64,000 bases of DNA from Epilithonimonas lactis (GCF_900110605.1 NZ_FOFI01000003.1:1-64000); one strand, 5' to 3'. Shown: positions 53,493 to 62,611, numbered from the stretch's first letter. A program made the numbers and translations. The notes: generated from the sequence alone by a model not told the origin.

Positions 53493-53497
53493 GATTG

Positions 53498-53584
53498 CAG
53501 AGAGGAAGGGATTCGAACCCTCGGTACAGTTACCCGCACACTAGCTTTCCAGGCTAGCTCCTTCAACCACTCGGACACCTCTCT
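53498..53584 (-). tRNA. tRNA-Ser (anticodon GGA)
   Basis: On the minus strand, acceptor AGAGAGG pairs perfectly with CCTCTCT, discriminator G, CCA not encoded. The anticodon loop CTGGAAA (anticodon plus-strand positions 53548-53550) reads UCC/UCU codons. The long variable arm (GTGTGCGGGTAACTGTAC) is typical of serine tRNAs. T arm GGGTTCGAATCCC. Length 87 nt. Confidence 0.95.
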
Positions 53585-53631
53585 ATTTGAGGTTGCAAAT
53601 ATAATGAAATATCTGAATTCTCAAAAGATTA

Positions 53632-54648
53632 TTAAAATTCTTCTGTGATTTCTCCCGAAATATTTTCAATGAATAGTTCTGAGAAGCTTCTATCGTACTT
53701 TGGATTGTTCAAAATATGCATTGCTTTGGTAATGGCAGACTCTGCGGTCATATCTTTTCCACTGATGGCGCCAATCTTCGTAAAGATATTGCTGTTGCTA
53801 TATTTCCCGAAACTAATGCCTCCTGAAATACATTGGCTGATAACCACTACCTCAACGCCTCTATTCCTCAGTTCCTGCAAAACATTTTGCGTTTTCTCAT
53901 TGTTAAAGATCGTTCCAGAACCAAAAACCTGCAAAATGATTGCTTCAGCCGTTTTAATTTCTAACAACGATTCGAAGTTCATTCCAGGGAAGATCCTGCA
54001 GAACAAAATATTCTCATTGAGATAATTATCGAGTTCGAATTGACCTTTAGGTTTCCAAAGCACATTCTTATCGACATTCAGATGAACGCCAGATTGCCCA
54101 AGGATCGGGTAATTTGGACTTTGGTAAGCATCGAAGAACTCCGCTGAATATTTCAGACTTCGGTTTCCGCGCAAGAGTTTATATTCGAAATAGACCGCGA
54201 CTTCTTTGATGACCGCTTCGTCATTTTCATATAGACTGGCATAATAGAGACTTGTCAGGAGATTTTCTTTCGCATCCGTACGCAGATCTCCAATTGGTAG
54301 TTGTGAACCTGTAAGAATCACCGGTTTTCCAAGATTTTTCAACATAAAACTAAGGGCAGAAGCCGTGTAGGACATCGTATCCGTCCCGTGGAGAATCAGA
54401 AAGCCATCAAAATTGTCGTAGTTCTTGTAGATCCAGTCTGCAATCATCCGCCATTCCTGCGGACCCATATCGGATGAATCTACGGGATTCTCGAACGGAT
54501 GGACGGAAACCTCACATTCCAGAAGATTCATCTCCGGAATCCTTTTGAAGATCGTGGAGAAATCAAACGGAACCAGACTTCCCGTTTCGTAATCCTTTTC
54601 CATTCCAATGGTGCCGCCGGTGTAGATGAGAAGTACTTTTCTATTCAT
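53632..54648 (-). CDS. L-asparaginase, type I
   Basis: Cytosolic asparaginase of 338 residues from ATG 54648, no signal peptide. Nucleophile Thr is in YTGGTIGM near 9-16, the second active-site group in HGTDTMSYTA near 88-97, and the family DAKENLLTS near 120. It hydrolyses asparagine to aspartate and ammonia. An upstream frame to 54783 would read through a repeat element (54697-54781) and is rejected. Confidence 0.92.
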   Translation of the reverse strand: MNRKVLLIYTGGTIGMEKDYETGSLVPFDFSTIFKRIPEMNLLECEVSVHPFENPVDSSDMGPQEWRMIADWIYKNYDNFDGFLILHGTDTMSYTASALSFMLKNLGKPVILTGSQLPIGDLRTDAKENLLTSLYYASLYENDEAVIKEVAVYFEYKLLRGNRSLKYSAEFFDAYQSPNYPILGQSGVHLNVDKNVLWKPKGQFELDNYLNENILFCRIFPGMNFESLLEIKTAEAIILQVFGSGTIFNNEKTQNVLQELRNRGVEVVVISQCISGGISFGKYSNSNIFTKIGAISGKDMTAESAITKAMHILNNPKYDRSFSELFIENISGEITEEF

Positions 54649-54696
54649 AGGTAAATGCCAATCATTTGACAAAAGTTTGTTTCGAAGGTGAAAACT

Positions 54697-54781
54697 GCAG
54701 CCCGACTTGAGTGGAAATCCTTTTTTTGCTTGGTAGTAGCGTTGGCAAAAAAGATTGGGAACGGAAGGCGGAAAAGCTGCC
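54697..54781. repeat. Dispersed structured repeat, family 1, copy 3
   Basis: Starts GCAGCCCGACTTGAGTGGAA, ends GGGAACGGAAGGCGG...GCTGCC. The inner stem reads AATCCTTTTTTTGC / GCAAAAAAGATT here, whereas the copy at 10652 has GCTC.../...GC, a compensating change. Confidence 0.85.
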
Positions 54782-54828
54782 ATAAAATCCCAACAAAAGT
54801 AAAATTTTAATCTGAATGGTGAAAATAA

Positions 54829-54858
54829 AAAATGCCCGTTAAAAAACGAGCATTTTAT
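54829..54858 (-). terminator. Terminator of the SerA-like gene
   Basis: On the minus strand ATGCTCGTT TTTT AACGGGCATTTTTT, 17 nt past the stop. Confidence 0.8.
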
Positions 54859-54874
54859 TTATGTTTAAGTTAAA

Positions 54875-55831
54875 TTATTTAACCAAAAGGATGCTTGCGA
54901 TTTGATTCGCCAACTCCGTTCCAATTCTATCTTGAGCTTCCTCTGTCGCAGCTCCTGTATGAGGCGTCAAAGAGATCTTTGGGTGGTTCAAGATCTTATC
55001 AGAAGGCGTAGGCTCGTTCTCGAAAACATCAAGGCCTGCAAACGCCAACTTTCCAGAGTCCAACGCTGCAATCAAAGCATTTTCGTCGATCACACCACCT
55101 CTCGCACAGTTCACGATGGCTGCACCAGGTTTCATTTTGTCCAACTCGGCCGCGCCGATGATCGGGCCATCCTGAGCAGGGACGTGAAGCGTGATGAAAT
55201 CTGAATGCTGGATCAATTGCTCCAACGGCTCAGTCTCGATCTCCACATTGATGTATTGGCTGTTGTAGAAATCCACTCTTACGCTCGCTTTCCCGATTCT
55301 CGTATCAGAAGCGATCACTTTCATTCCCAGTCCAAGCGCAATTCTTGCCACTTCTTGTCCAATTCTTCCGATGCCGACGATCCCGATGGTTTTACCTCTG
55401 AGTTCGATTCCAGCTTCGTATTTTTTCTTAAGTTTTGCAAACTCGGTGTTTCCTTTCACTGGCATTTGTCTGTTCGCATCCTGCAAGAATCTGCAACCTG
55501 AGAAAAGGTGTGCAAAAACCAATTCTGCCACAGATTCCGATGAAGCTGCAGGCGTGTTGATCACGTGTTTTCCTTTTTCTCTCGCGTAAGCCACTTCGAT
55601 GTTGTCCATCCCAACGCCACCTCTACCGATGATCTCTAGACTTGGGCAATTGTCCACCATTTCCCTGGTCACTTTTGTCGCGCTTCTTACAAGCAGAACA
55701 GTCACCTGATTTTCGTTGATATAAGTAATTAGATCTTCCTGAGCCACCTTTGCAGTGATCACCTCGAATCCGTTTTCTAATAGCGCATTGATCCCAGACT
55801 GCGTCAATCCGTCATTTGCAAGTACTTTCAT
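54875..55831 (-). CDS. D-2-hydroxyacid dehydrogenase (SerA-like, 3-phosphoglycerate dehydrogenase)
   Basis: Dehydrogenase of 318 residues: Rossmann loop GIVGIGRIGQ near 146-155, catalytic Arg in NCARGGVIDE, Glu in FENEP and His in PHTGAATEEA. It resembles the short SerA form without ACT domain and would start serine synthesis by oxidising 3-phosphoglycerate with NAD. serC is not next to it in this window, so the identity could also be another hydroxyacid dehydrogenase. Confidence 0.88.
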   Translation of the reverse strand: MKVLANDGLTQSGINALLENGFEVITAKVAQEDLITYINENQVTVLLVRSATKVTREMVDNCPSLEIIGRGGVGMDNIEVAYAREKGKHVINTPAASSESVAELVFAHLFSGCRFLQDANRQMPVKGNTEFAKLKKKYEAGIELRGKTIGIVGIGRIGQEVARIALGLGMKVIASDTRIGKASVRVDFYNSQYINVEIETEPLEQLIQHSDFITLHVPAQDGPIIGAAELDKMKPGAAIVNCARGGVIDENALIAALDSGKLAFAGLDVFENEPTPSDKILNHPKISLTPHTGAATEEAQDRIGTELANQIASILLVK

Positions 55832-55924
55832 TATAAATTAATATTTTTAGGGAGAACATTTCTGTTCATTGATTGTTTTAGGAGCTATTTGACTTTGTCG
55901 AATGTCAAAACTATTTTATTTTTT

Positions 55925-56020
55925 GGAGCCATTTCCTGCTATCCGCTATATCTTTTTTGTTTCCGGTGACCGAGCGTAGTCGAAGCTATCACTAACAAAA
56001 AAGGATGCCGCTACTATCAG
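55925..56020. repeat. Palindromic repeat CTATCCGC/GATGCCGC
   Basis: CTGCTATCCGCTATATCTTTTTTGTT is mirrored by AACAAAAAAGGATGCCGCTACTATCAGG, with a loop holding GGTGACCGAGCGTAGTCG. Only this copy is in the window. It resembles family 1 in having a T run in one arm and an A run in the other. Confidence 0.6.
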
Positions 56021-56046
56021 GGCTATGGGTTTTGTCATCAAATCAA

Positions 56047-56078
56047 AAATTCCCGAGCATTGAACGCGGGAATTTTTT
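56047..56078. terminator. Terminator of the HAD gene
   Basis: AAATTCCCG / CGGGAATTT with T and A runs on both sides. Confidence 0.75.
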
Positions 56079-56092
56079 AATTTGAAATATTT

Positions 56093-56494
56093 TTAGTCGC
56101 GAAAAACTTCTATGGTCACTTGTTTCTCAACCATATCTGTGAATTTTCCTTTGTATCTCGTTGCTTTTACCAGGTGGTTATCGATCCAGTGATAGTTTCC
56201 GCCTCTTGGTTTTCCTAGCAGTACGCTGTGGTATTTGAAGCCGTGCTTGTTCAACCAGGTTTCTGTCACTTCTCTCAGATCCTCAGTTCTGGAAGTGAAA
56301 AAACAGATCTGGTGACCTTCGTCATACCATTTGTTGATCGTTACCAAAGCGTCTGGAAAAGGCTCGCAAGTCACCATTCTTTCCGGCTCTTCATTAGGCA
56401 CATCTTCTGTAATAGTTCCGTCGATATCGATCAGATAATTCTTGATATCGCCTTTCAGCATTGGGCTCAGGTGTTCTACGTATTCTAGTTCCAT
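56093..56494 (-). CDS. Small HAD-fold phosphatase
   Basis: HAD protein of 133 residues with DxD motif D23/D25 in LIDIDGTI, then FFTSRTEDLREVTETWL near 64-80 as the second HAD motif (Ser/Thr), a Lys in LGKPRGG near 94 and a final acidic WIDNH near 102. Small HAD proteins of this type act on phosphorylated sugars or nucleotides; some databases call it a phosphoheptose isomerase, which the sequence does not support. Substrate unknown. Confidence 0.82.
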   Translation of the reverse strand: MELEYVEHLSPMLKGDIKNYLIDIDGTITEDVPNEEPERMVTCEPFPDALVTINKWYDEGHQICFFTSRTEDLREVTETWLNKHGFKYHSVLLGKPRGGNYHWIDNHLVKATRYKGKFTDMVEKQVTIEVFRD

Positions 56495-56712
56495 ATCGTG
56501 TGTAAAATTGAAGTTGCAAAATTAGGCTTTTCTCTCTGAACTAACAAACTATTATCGAATGCTTAATGAAATCTTAATTTTATAGAATATTTTAAAGAAA
56601 AATTTACTTTTAGTTTTATCCAAATCATACGGTTGGATAAAAATATTAACCACAAATAATTTTCCGCATCAACAAAAAATGAGAATTAAAACACTGATAC
56701 ACGATGAGAAGA

Positions 56713-57696
56713 TCACTTCATCTTTGACAAAAGAAACCGAATCTCTGTCATGATAGCCTCAAAAGGTTTTGTTTTTTTGGTCGCAGAAACGATTGTCAGA
56801 TGTCTGTACTTGTTTGGATCTGTTTTCTTAGAGAAAAGCATATTGAGCGATGTTCCTGTATAGATGCCGTTGGTGTAATGTTTTGTGACCTCAAAATTGT
56901 GAAATAGGTCAAGATTCATTTTCTCATACGGAATCACCCACAAAAATTTGGTGTAGACCATCCTGTCTTTAAGATTAAAAATCTTTCGGGTTGAAATAAT
57001 GATCAGAAAAACAAAGGCCGGAATTCCCGTTACAAAATCTATAAATCCTATATCAGAAGTGCTTTTCGACTGCAAATTATAAAGCTGATAGAGAAATGCT
57101 AAACAGAAAACAACAAACAACACTAAATTAAGTTTGTTTGTCTTGATCAACTCAAATTCGTTATCATCAATTGATTTAAAATAAACCAAATTATTGAAGC
57201 CAAGTACTTTCTCTTCTACACTTTCCGGAATTTGACTGAGCCAATTTTTATCGATGAGACCAATGAGCTCTTGGGTATTCTCAGAAATATTTTGATATTT
57301 CATTCCAAAGAACATCAAGTTTATGACGTTTGAAAATCTATCGGTTTTGTCTATAATTTTGTAATTACTTCTATCAAGCTCAATGTTTTCCGCCTCCATC
57401 TTCAACTTTTTGTAGAAGAATAATTTTTTGTAAATCTTCTTTTCGACCCAGGAAAAATGGTAGGAAAAATGGTACAAAATGAGAACGATTGGAAAAAAGA
57501 TAACAATATTGATCAACAAAGAATAAAAGACGAGCTTCAAAACTTCTTCAATAATAAAATCATCTGAGATAAAATACATAAGCGGAACTAGCGCTATCAG
57601 AAGAAATAGCAGAAGATAGACCAAAATAGAAATATACCCTCGTAAAGGATATATTTCGTAGGCTTTTCCATCATTCACAGATTGAAATTTTGTCAT
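56713..57696 (-). CDS. Membrane protein of unknown function
   Basis: Protein of 327 residues from ATG 57696, with four membrane helices (about 20-42, 52-77, 192-212 and 222-240). Cytosolic regions between and after are Lys-rich. No family recognised. It is read with the next gene (57717-58244), 20 nt apart, so both probably work together at the membrane. A start at 57777 would overlap the upstream gene by 61 nt. Confidence 0.7.
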   Translation of the reverse strand: MTKFQSVNDGKAYEIYPLRGYISILVYLLLFLLIALVPLMYFISDDFIIEEVLKLVFYSLLINIVIFFPIVLILYHFSYHFSWVEKKIYKKLFFYKKLKMEAENIELDRSNYKIIDKTDRFSNVINLMFFGMKYQNISENTQELIGLIDKNWLSQIPESVEEKVLGFNNLVYFKSIDDNEFELIKTNKLNLVLFVVFCLAFLYQLYNLQSKSTSDIGFIDFVTGIPAFVFLIIISTRKIFNLKDRMVYTKFLWVIPYEKMNLDLFHNFEVTKHYTNGIYTGTSLNMLFSKKTDPNKYRHLTIVSATKKTKPFEAIMTEIRFLLSKMK

Positions 57697-57716
57697 TATT
57701 TTTATTCTAAAATTAA

Positions 57717-58244
57717 TTATTCTGTGCTGTAATCGCCATCTTTGCCATCCGTAGCAGCATCTTCCTGAGACACGCAAAACAACCTGTGATGGAACTCATA
57801 ATCAGATTTTGTTCGCACCGTTGTTGGTGCAGGTTCTAATAAATAAGAGATCACACCTTTCGGGATCATCTGCGTAGCTTTTGGCAAGATCTCGACATCG
57901 ATAGATTTTTCCTGTACTTTCTCCTCCGGGGGATTTCCGTAAACGTAGGTCACAATTCCTAAAACTTCTGTCGATTCATTGATGACGTAGCATTTCCCAC
58001 TGCCATAAGTGAAACTTTGGGTAGGAAAAACCATCACTTTTTCCTCGCTGGTAGTACAATTTTTGATGACATAAATTTTCGGGCAGAACATGTAGATCAG
58101 GATTCCCAGCGGCACGATGACCAAGAATGATTTGCGTTTGAAATCTTCCTTGTCATATTTGTTTTCCACAAAAAGAAAGACACCATAAATAACAGCCGCC
58201 AAAACAGCCAGTGAAATGTAGAATGCAGTTGCAGTAATGATCAT
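57717..58244 (-). CDS. Membrane-anchored protein of unknown function
   Basis: Protein of 175 residues with two helices (about 5-26 and 39-53) and a periplasmic tail holding three Cys (C63, C84, C157). It ends in an acidic stretch (QEDAATDGKDGDYSTE). Not a recognised family. Two-gene operon with the membrane protein downstream. Confidence 0.7.
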   Translation of the reverse strand: MIITATAFYISLAVLAAVIYGVFLFVENKYDKEDFKRKSFLVIVPLGILIYMFCPKIYVIKNCTTSEEKVMVFPTQSFTYGSGKCYVINESTEVLGIVTYVYGNPPEEKVQEKSIDVEILPKATQMIPKGVISYLLEPAPTTVRTKSDYEFHHRLFCVSQEDAATDGKDGDYSTE

Positions 58245-58291
58245 ATTAAAATTGTTTTAGGTTTAGTTTTATTGAAATTTCTTTTCGAATG

Positions 58292-58990
58292 TTATAGTGA
58301 AAGAGGAATGAAAACCACTCCAGCTAGTTGATAGCCTTGGATCAGAGTGGTCCATTTTGGCATTTCTGCAATTTTTGAGTGCAATGCTTTTTCTGTTTCC
58401 TTAGGCAAAGCCAGAAGCGACAGATTTTGCAAAGTTGCTTTTCCATCACTATCAATTTCCAAAGTAAGAACGACATCTTTGGAAGCCAATGTTTTTCTTA
58501 AGATTGGAACAAGATTTTTCTCGGACCATTTATTCAACTCCGCAGTACCACCAGGAAATTCCGGATGAATTGGCTGGTTGTTTTTAAATTTTGGAGGCAG
58601 ATCCTTCGGAAAATCAGCGAGATCAAATTCCTTTTTCACGAGCATCAATTTTCCTTTGTTGTTGGGAGCATAGACATAATGATTGAGTGTTGCAGGTGTT
58701 TTCGTTTGGTTGAATTCTATGAAATGTAACTCACTGTCGTTCTTTCTGTAAATGCCAAGATAAGTTTCCTTCGCCAACTTTTTGTCGAAAACCCTTGCAA
58801 TATGTTCGATCTTTTCATTTTGCTTTCCAACGACTTGATATCTGGTTTGTTCCGATTTTTCATCATTTGAAGTGACATCTGATATTTTAAACGTTGCGCC
58901 ATTCAAGGTCACTTCTTCTCTGAGATCTTGTGCATTGACATTAGCAATAAAAAAAGCTGAAACCAGGATAGTTGACAAGTATTTTTTCAT
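58292..58990 (-). CDS. Exported protein with TonB-C-like end
   Basis: Exported protein of 232 residues (signal MKKYLSTILVSAFFIANVNAQ from ATG 58990). The C-terminal part (about 140-232) begins HPEFPGGTAELNKWSEKNL, the pattern of TonB C-terminal domains in Bacteroidota energy transducers, but no N-terminal membrane anchor is present. So it may be a periplasmic relative, not a true TonB. Function unknown. It lies 47 nt upstream of the membrane-protein pair. Confidence 0.65.
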   Translation of the reverse strand: MKKYLSTILVSAFFIANVNAQDLREEVTLNGATFKISDVTSNDEKSEQTRYQVVGKQNEKIEHIARVFDKKLAKETYLGIYRKNDSELHFIEFNQTKTPATLNHYVYAPNNKGKLMLVKKEFDLADFPKDLPPKFKNNQPIHPEFPGGTAELNKWSEKNLVPILRKTLASKDVVLTLEIDSDGKATLQNLSLLALPKETEKALHSKIAEMPKWTTLIQGYQLAGVVFIPLSL

Positions 58991-59133
58991 TTGTGTATAA
59001 GTTTTTATCAAAAATAATATTTTAAACGATATTTATGATAAGAATTTCTTGGAAATATTATTTATTTGACATTAATAAAGCGTGTCAACAACTTTTAATT
59101 CACTCGCCGTCATCAAAATACCAAAGATGTTTT

Positions 59134-59141
59134 TATATTTG
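59134..59141 (+). promoter_or_regulatory. Candidate -7 element of the permease gene
   Basis: TATATTTG, 17 bases before the ATG at 59159. Confidence 0.45.
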
Positions 59142-59158
59142 ATGAAGAATAAAAAACT

Positions 59159-60550
59159 ATGGAAAAGAAACTCAAACTTTGGGACGCAGTGATGATCGTG
59201 ATGGGATCGATGATTGGGAGCGGGATTTTTATCGTGAGCGCCGATATTATGCGGAATCTTGGTTCTGGCTATTGGCTGATAGTGGTTTGGCTTATTACGA
59301 CCGTGATGACCGTTGCGGCAGCAATCAGCTACGGCGAACTCTCGGCGATGTTTCCAAAAGCGGGCGGACAATATACTTACATCACGGAAATTTTTGGAAA
59401 ACCGATGGGATTTCTCTACGGTTGGGGAATGTTTACGGTGATTCAAACCGGAACGATTGCAGCAGTGGCAGTGGCTTTCGGAAAGTTCACGGCTTATCTC
59501 GTTCCTTCGTTAAATGACGCTGCACCAATTTTCCAAAGTGGCGAATTTCAAATTACTTGGATTCAGATCCTGGCGATTGTCGTGATTCTGTTCCTGACTT
59601 TTGTGAATACGAAAGGTGTACAATTCGGGAAGATCTTGCAGAATGTTTTCACTTCTTCAAAAATAATTGCGCTCCTTGGATTGATCATTTTAGGTTTTAT
59701 TTTGATCGATAAATCCAATTGGAGTTCGAATATGAGTTTTGGTTGGGACGCTTTTCAAAACCTGAAACAAACGGAATGGACGGGAATATCCGGCGCAACA
59801 ATCCTTGGCGGAATCGCAGCAGCAATGGTTGGTTCCGTTTTTAGTTCGGTTGCTTGGGAGAATGTGACTTTCATTTCCGGCGAGATCGAGAATCCTAAAA
59901 AGAATGTTGTGAAAGCCATGATCTTGGGAACTTCGGCTGTGATGATCCTTTATCTTTTGGTGAATTTCGTTTACCTGAATGCGCTCGACAGAGATTCTAT
60001 CGCCTTTGCAGCGAATGACAGAGTTGCGGTTTCTGCAGCGGAGAAAATGTTCGGAAATGCAGGAACGATCATCATCGCCATTTTGGTGATGATCTCGACT
60101 TTTGGTTGCGTGAACGGAATTGTTCTAGCTGGCGCAAGGGTTTTCCAAACGATGGCAAAAGATGGTTTGTTCCTAAAATCAGCCGTTGAAAACAACAAAA
60201 ACGGCGTTCCAGAAAAATCCCTTTGGATGCAGGGAATTTGGGCTAGTTTGCTTTGCCTGAGCGGACAATACGGGAATCTTTTGGATATGGTTTCCTTCGT
60301 GATTGTTCTATTTTATATGTTGACCGTTTTTGGTGTGATTTACCTAAGAATCAAAAAACCTGAAATGGAAAGAGGTTACAAAACCTTCCTTTATCCTTTC
60401 ACACCCGCACTTTACCTTTTGATTGGAACAGCGTTTTGCATTTTGCTTTTGATTTATAAGCCAGGTTACACGTTGCCAGGATTGGGATTGATCTTGCTTG
60501 GGTTGCCGGTTTATTTTTTTATTAATAAGAAAAGTGAGAAGCTTCAGTAA
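59159..60550 (+). CDS. APC family amino-acid permease
   Basis: Permease of 463 residues with twelve hydrophobic helices. The first has the APC substrate loop GSMIGSGIFIVSADI near 16-30; further APC marks are AGGQYTYITEIFG near 67-79 and SGEIENPKKNVVKAM near 240-254. It resembles the LAT-like/serine-threonine exchanger branch. It would import or exchange an amino acid over the inner membrane. The specific substrate is not known. Confidence 0.9.
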   Translation: MEKKLKLWDAVMIVMGSMIGSGIFIVSADIMRNLGSGYWLIVVWLITTVMTVAAAISYGELSAMFPKAGGQYTYITEIFGKPMGFLYGWGMFTVIQTGTIAAVAVAFGKFTAYLVPSLNDAAPIFQSGEFQITWIQILAIVVILFLTFVNTKGVQFGKILQNVFTSSKIIALLGLIILGFILIDKSNWSSNMSFGWDAFQNLKQTEWTGISGATILGGIAAAMVGSVFSSVAWENVTFISGEIENPKKNVVKAMILGTSAVMILYLLVNFVYLNALDRDSIAFAANDRVAVSAAEKMFGNAGTIIIAILVMISTFGCVNGIVLAGARVFQTMAKDGLFLKSAVENNKNGVPEKSLWMQGIWASLLCLSGQYGNLLDMVSFVIVLFYMLTVFGVIYLRIKKPEMERGYKTFLYPFTPALYLLIGTAFCILLLIYKPGYTLPGLGLILLGLPVYFFINKKSEKLQ

Positions 60551-60565
60551 TTGAATAAATATTTT

Positions 60566-61009
60566 ATGCAGGAATTACAAGTAGCAATTATTGTCATACA
60601 AGCTTTTGAAAAGAAAGCTCTTGAAATGATAGAAAAATTAGCTAAAGAATTTCATATTGACTTATCTAACGAAAATCCATTTAAAAATCTGCTGAGTATT
60701 GAAAACAATCTCAGAAAGGGAAATCTGAAAGAAAGCTGGACTTACTGGTTTCATGGCGACGCCTGTGATTTCAAAAATATTGAAACAGGACAATTCCTCC
60801 ACGTTAAAATTAATAGAGCTGGAAATTTTGGAACAATTGATGAACATTATCTATATGAATTTCTACAAACAAGCAAATCATTAATACACATAAAAGAACT
60901 AATAAAGACAGAAAAAAAATTCAGTGAGTTACTAAATAAATTAATAGAGAAAGGAATTCTAGTTAATATTGATGCATTCCCATTCAGAACAATAATTTTA
61001 AAACAGTAA
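60566..61009 (+). CDS. Hypothetical protein, DUF6896-like
   Basis: Soluble protein of 147 residues from ATG 60566 (a TTG at 60551 is a weaker choice). It begins with an amphipathic helix region and has WTYWFHGDACDFKNIETGQF near 61-80, similar to DUF6896-type proteins, which often sit near toxin/immunity genes. That likeness is by eye only. It starts 15 nt after the permease stop and is A+T-rich. Confidence 0.55.
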   Translation: MQELQVAIIVIQAFEKKALEMIEKLAKEFHIDLSNENPFKNLLSIENNLRKGNLKESWTYWFHGDACDFKNIETGQFLHVKINRAGNFGTIDEHYLYEFLQTSKSLIHIKELIKTEKKFSELLNKLIEKGILVNIDAFPFRTIILKQ

Positions 61010-61037
61010 TATCTAAGTAGTTGATAATTTTATTTTT

Positions 61038-61661
61038 ATGCCTAATAAACTTAATGATATTTATAGAGAACTAATCTCCAAGTTTTCCAATGACGAAAAA
61101 CTGAAACTTGATTATTGGCAAGAAATTGAAAAATCATATTCTCAAAAAAACAGAAAATACCACAATTTCGCTCATCTTGAGAATATGATTTTTGAATTGG
61201 AAAATGTGAAAGATGAAATTTCAGATTTTGATGCTCTGCTATTTTCAGTCTTCTATCACGACATTGTCTATAAAGCAACATCAAAAGACAACGAAGAAAA
61301 AAGTGCCGAAATTGCAAAGAAATGCTTAGAAAAAATCAATATTTCTAACGAAAGAATAATCAAAATCTACAATCAAATTCTTGCCACAAAATCTCACAAA
61401 AAAAGTGATGATTCTGATACCAATTTTCTACTCGATGCAGATTTAGCAATTCTTGGAAAAGATTGGAATGCTTATGAAAATTATGTTCGACAAATCAGAG
61501 AGGAATATTCAATCTATCCGGATTTTCTTTATAAACCTGGTAGAAAAAAGGTTCTAACTCATTTTCTTGAATTTGAAGAGATTTTTAAAACGGATAATTT
61601 TAAAGAAAAATATGAGAAAATTGCAAGAGAAAATATCAAAAGAGAAATCTCAATATTGTGA
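61038..61661 (+). CDS. HD-domain-like metal phosphohydrolase
   Basis: Protein of 207 residues with the HD-type metal site: HNFAHLENM near 42-50, FYHDIVY near 73-79 and DADLAILG near 135-142. Members act on nucleotides or small phosphates; the substrate is not known. It lies 28 nt after the preceding gene, with which it shares A+T-rich codon use, and may share a transcript. Confidence 0.8.
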   Translation: MPNKLNDIYRELISKFSNDEKLKLDYWQEIEKSYSQKNRKYHNFAHLENMIFELENVKDEISDFDALLFSVFYHDIVYKATSKDNEEKSAEIAKKCLEKINISNERIIKIYNQILATKSHKKSDDSDTNFLLDADLAILGKDWNAYENYVRQIREEYSIYPDFLYKPGRKKVLTHFLEFEEIFKTDNFKEKYEKIARENIKREISIL

Positions 61662-61688
61662 TTATTGAATGTACATAACAAAGTAATA

Positions 61689-61747
61689 TGTCATTCTGAA
61701 AGAATCTCAACACACTGAAAAAACCGATTAGATTCCTACGGAATGAC
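61689..61747. repeat. Dispersed inverted repeat, family 2, diverged copy
   Basis: TGTCATTCTGAAAGAATCT and AGATTCCTACGGAATGAC, imperfect arms with a 25-nt loop. Related to the copy at 43954-44023. Confidence 0.75.
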
Positions 61748-61762
61748 GATAGATTGAGTTTT

Positions 61763-62611
61763 CTACCCTTCCAACAAAAACTCTTTATAATTCCCCAAAA
61801 ACTTCACATCAGCACCAATTGCTTTCAGTTCGTCCACGGAATTAATGTAAAGCACATCATCCCAACCGCCAACAACGGTCACAAAGAAGAAGTAATTTCC
61901 TAATTTGGTTTTCAAAGTTCGGGATTCAATTTTGCTAAGGTTCATATTTCGCCACGCAAAAACGGACAAAACCTGATGCAATCCTCCAGCGTGATCTTGT
62001 GGCAAAGTGATGAGCATCGCGGTTTTCTTCCCTATATTTTCCAGATGATTCTCGTAAGAATTCTCAGTTTTGGAAATGATGATGAAACGCGTGTGATTCT
62101 CCTCAACGTCGTGGATGTTTTCATTAAGGATTTTCAAACCGTATAATTCAGCCGCAAATTTATTCGCAACTGCTGCGATTTTTCTATCTGGATTTTCAGA
62201 AACACGCTTTGCCGCCGCTGCTGTGGAAGCAAAATCCTGTTTCGGAACGTCGGGATAATTTTTATTCAAAAAATGAAAACTTTGCGCAAGCGCCTGCGGA
62301 TGAGAATAGATCTTCTCGATAGAATCTTGATTTTCCTGACCTGGATGTATCATCAAATGATGCGCAATCGGCATTACTGCTTCCGCTTCGATCTTGATTT
62401 CGGGAGTCTGATAAAGGTAATCCAAAGTCATAGAAACCGTTCCTTCTATCGAGTTTTCCAAGGGAACCACCGCTTTGTCCACTTCATTGTTCTGAACCGC
62501 CAAGAAGCAATCCAAAATATTGGCTTTTGGGATCAATTCATCATTTGGGAATAACTGCGTTGCGGTCAGCTGCGTAAAAGAAGCTTCGGGTCCGAGGAAT
62601 GCTATTTTCAT
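61763..62611 (-). CDS. pheA: Prephenate dehydratase
   Basis: Enzyme of 282 residues turning prephenate into phenylpyruvate, last specific step to phenylalanine. The start MKIAFLGPEASFTQLTA and the TRF motif (NHTRFIII near 170) belong to the catalytic part. An ACT domain follows (about 195-275), with GGLHQVLSVFAWRNMNL and KIESRT, which binds phenylalanine for feedback control. Chorismate mutase is not fused. Confidence 0.94.
   Translation of the reverse strand: MKIAFLGPEASFTQLTATQLFPNDELIPKANILDCFLAVQNNEVDKAVVPLENSIEGTVSMTLDYLYQTPEIKIEAEAVMPIAHHLMIHPGQENQDSIEKIYSHPQALAQSFHFLNKNYPDVPKQDFASTAAAAKRVSENPDRKIAAVANKFAAELYGLKILNENIHDVEENHTRFIIISKTENSYENHLENIGKKTAMLITLPQDHAGGLHQVLSVFAWRNMNLSKIESRTLKTKLGNYFFFVTVVGGWDDVLYINSVDELKAIGADVKFLGNYKEFLLEG

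Larger units (their letters stand above)
52929..53497. other. 569-bp region with hairpins and no clear gene
   Basis: Hairpins lie at 53036-53056 (a terminator for minus-strand transcripts), 53340-53366 (plus), 53390-53425 (GATAAATTAC / GTAATTTATC) and 53452-53492 (tRNA terminator). A micro-frame ATGAAAACCTTGTAA lies at 53070-53084. A TAAATTTG box at about 53292-53299 precedes the 53340 terminator, so a short RNA of about 60 nt is possible. Confidence 0.4.

Noticed and set aside
53279-53557. ORF of 92 codons on the plus strand
   Set aside because: It runs antisense through the tRNA-Ser gene and its terminator; no protein-like composition.
54649-54783. N-terminal extension of the asparaginase
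   Set aside because: It would read through the family 1 repeat; the conserved enzyme start is at 54648.
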